DNA from: Brevundimonas huaxiensis
GTDB taxonomy: Bacteria > Pseudomonadota > Alphaproteobacteria > Caulobacterales > Caulobacteraceae
Direction of reading: 5' to 3'
Length of the DNA stretch: 64,000 nt
Assembly: GCF_014218725.1 (NCBI RefSeq)
Contig: NZ_JABBJE010000002.1
Coordinates: forward strand, 1 to 64,000
Shown here: positions 63,587 through 64,000 of the stretch, in pieces
Layout of the letters: the number at the start of each line of letters is the position of its first letter
Position numbering within the stretch: position 1 is the stretch's first letter
Made by a program: the position numbers and the translations under genes
The notes under the pieces: model-generated
Databases searched by the model: none
What the model was told of the DNA's origin: nothing
The model's input: only the letters and a program-made list of their open reading frames with translations

Positions 63587-64000
63587 TGAGCCGCTTCATC
63601 CAGATTGTCGAAGTCGGGCCGCGTGACGGCTTGCAAAACGAAAAGGCGGTGCTTGAGCCCGCCGTCCGCGCCGAACTGGTGCGACGGCTCGAGCAGGCGG
63701 GGGCGAAACGGATCGAGGCCGTCTCCTTCGTCCATCCCAAATATGTGCCGCAGATGGCGGGGGCCGAAGAGGTCATGGCCGCCCTGCCGCATGAGGCGGG
63801 GCGCAGCCGCATCGGCCTGGTGTTGAACGGCAAGGGCTATGACCGGGCGCTGGCGACCGGGGTGGACGAGGTCAATGTCTCGGTCGCCGCCACCGACGGC
63901 TTCGGCCTGAAAAACCAGGGCCTGGCGGTGAAGGATCAACTGGCCATGCTGGGCGAGATCGTCGCCCGCCGCCACAACGCCGAGGCCAGCGAGGGCGCGC
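63586..64000 (+). CDS. Hydroxymethylglutaryl-CoA lyase, 3' end beyond window
   Basis: About 138 codons are visible. They begin MSRFIQIVEVGPRDGLQNEK, the HMG-CoA-lyase/DRE-TIM N-terminus with the metal and catalytic residues R-D-G-L-Q. They continue RIEAVSFVHPKYVPQMAGAEEV, LVLNGKGYDRA and EVNVSVAATDGF, all typical of the family. The enzyme splits HMG-CoA into acetoacetate and acetyl-CoA in leucine breakdown. ATG 63586-63588 overlaps the previous stop (TGATG). The remaining 150 or so residues, including the catalytic Cys region, lie outside the window. Confidence 0.9.
   Translation, partial: MSRFIQIVEVGPRDGLQNEKAVLEPAVRAELVRRLEQAGAKRIEAVSFVHPKYVPQMAGAEEVMAALPHEAGRSRIGLVLNGKGYDRALATGVDEVNVSVAATDGFGLKNQGLAVKDQLAMLGEIVARRHNAEASEGA

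Overview
The window is high-GC, gene-dense bacterial chromosome. Gene content and order point to an alphaproteobacterium of the Caulobacterales, most like Brevundimonas. The supporting signs are sucC-sucD-sucA-sucB in one run, ubiG/lysC/ptsP with ispG and prfA nearby, a TadG-type pilus protein, many TonB/MFS functions, and promoters of the TTGAC...GCTANAWC kind. The genus is an inference; no rRNA or tRNA gene is present to test it. I saw no CRISPR array, transposase, integrase or tRNA gene.

Left edge (1-2.9 kb): a lower-GC block carries a chaperone-usher (Csu-like) outer-membrane usher and the last residues of its chaperone on the minus strand. It abuts the 3' part of a tadE-like gene on the plus strand. 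Both genes lose their 5' parts at the same point near 2.63 kb, so this is a genomic-island edge, a deletion scar or an assembly join. From there on the sequence reads as core chromosome: tadG, an M23 envelope peptidase, the ydbH-ynbE-ydbL intermembrane lipid-transport operon, an orphan DNA cytosine methyltransferase, a COG3650-like lipoprotein and a membrane-bound LytTR regulator.

13-30 kb: a TetR regulator is divergent from a TonB-dependent receptor followed by an MFS transporter (an uptake cassette). Next come the TCA block sucC, sucD, sucA and sucB (E2 with two lipoyl domains), a GST, a small membrane protein, prfA, a stand-alone receiver protein, an Rrf2 regulator with a TSUP exporter, and ispG. 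30-45 kb: a RodZ-like protein, ptsP and lysC lie on one strand, with ubiG divergent. They are followed by an OPT transporter, mutM, DUF1697, a small membrane protein, an enoyl-CoA hydratase, a secreted alpha/beta hydrolase, a DsbD/ScsB-type reductase and an OmpA-like lipoprotein.

45-64 kb: a glycine-zipper lipoprotein, a diacylglycerol-kinase-like gene overlapping a metallophosphoesterase, amn, a Bcr/CflA-type MFS, an LTA4H-like M1 peptidase lipoprotein, DUF488, an NDUFA9-like reductase, recQ, a small secreted protein, pgi, a second glycine-zipper protein, groES-groEL behind a degenerate CIRCE operator, a GT2 glycosyltransferase divergent from an ArnT-like transferase, and the start of an HMG-CoA lyase cut by the window edge. 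Two kinds of REP/MITE-like inverted-repeat element sit between genes (47.4 kb and 55.9 kb), with a solo half-copy at 61.06 kb. Most of the window is ordinary core genome. The spots most worth a second look are the 2.63 kb junction, the palindrome-rich 10.1-10.5 kb spacer, the repeat elements and the two-lipoyl SucB.
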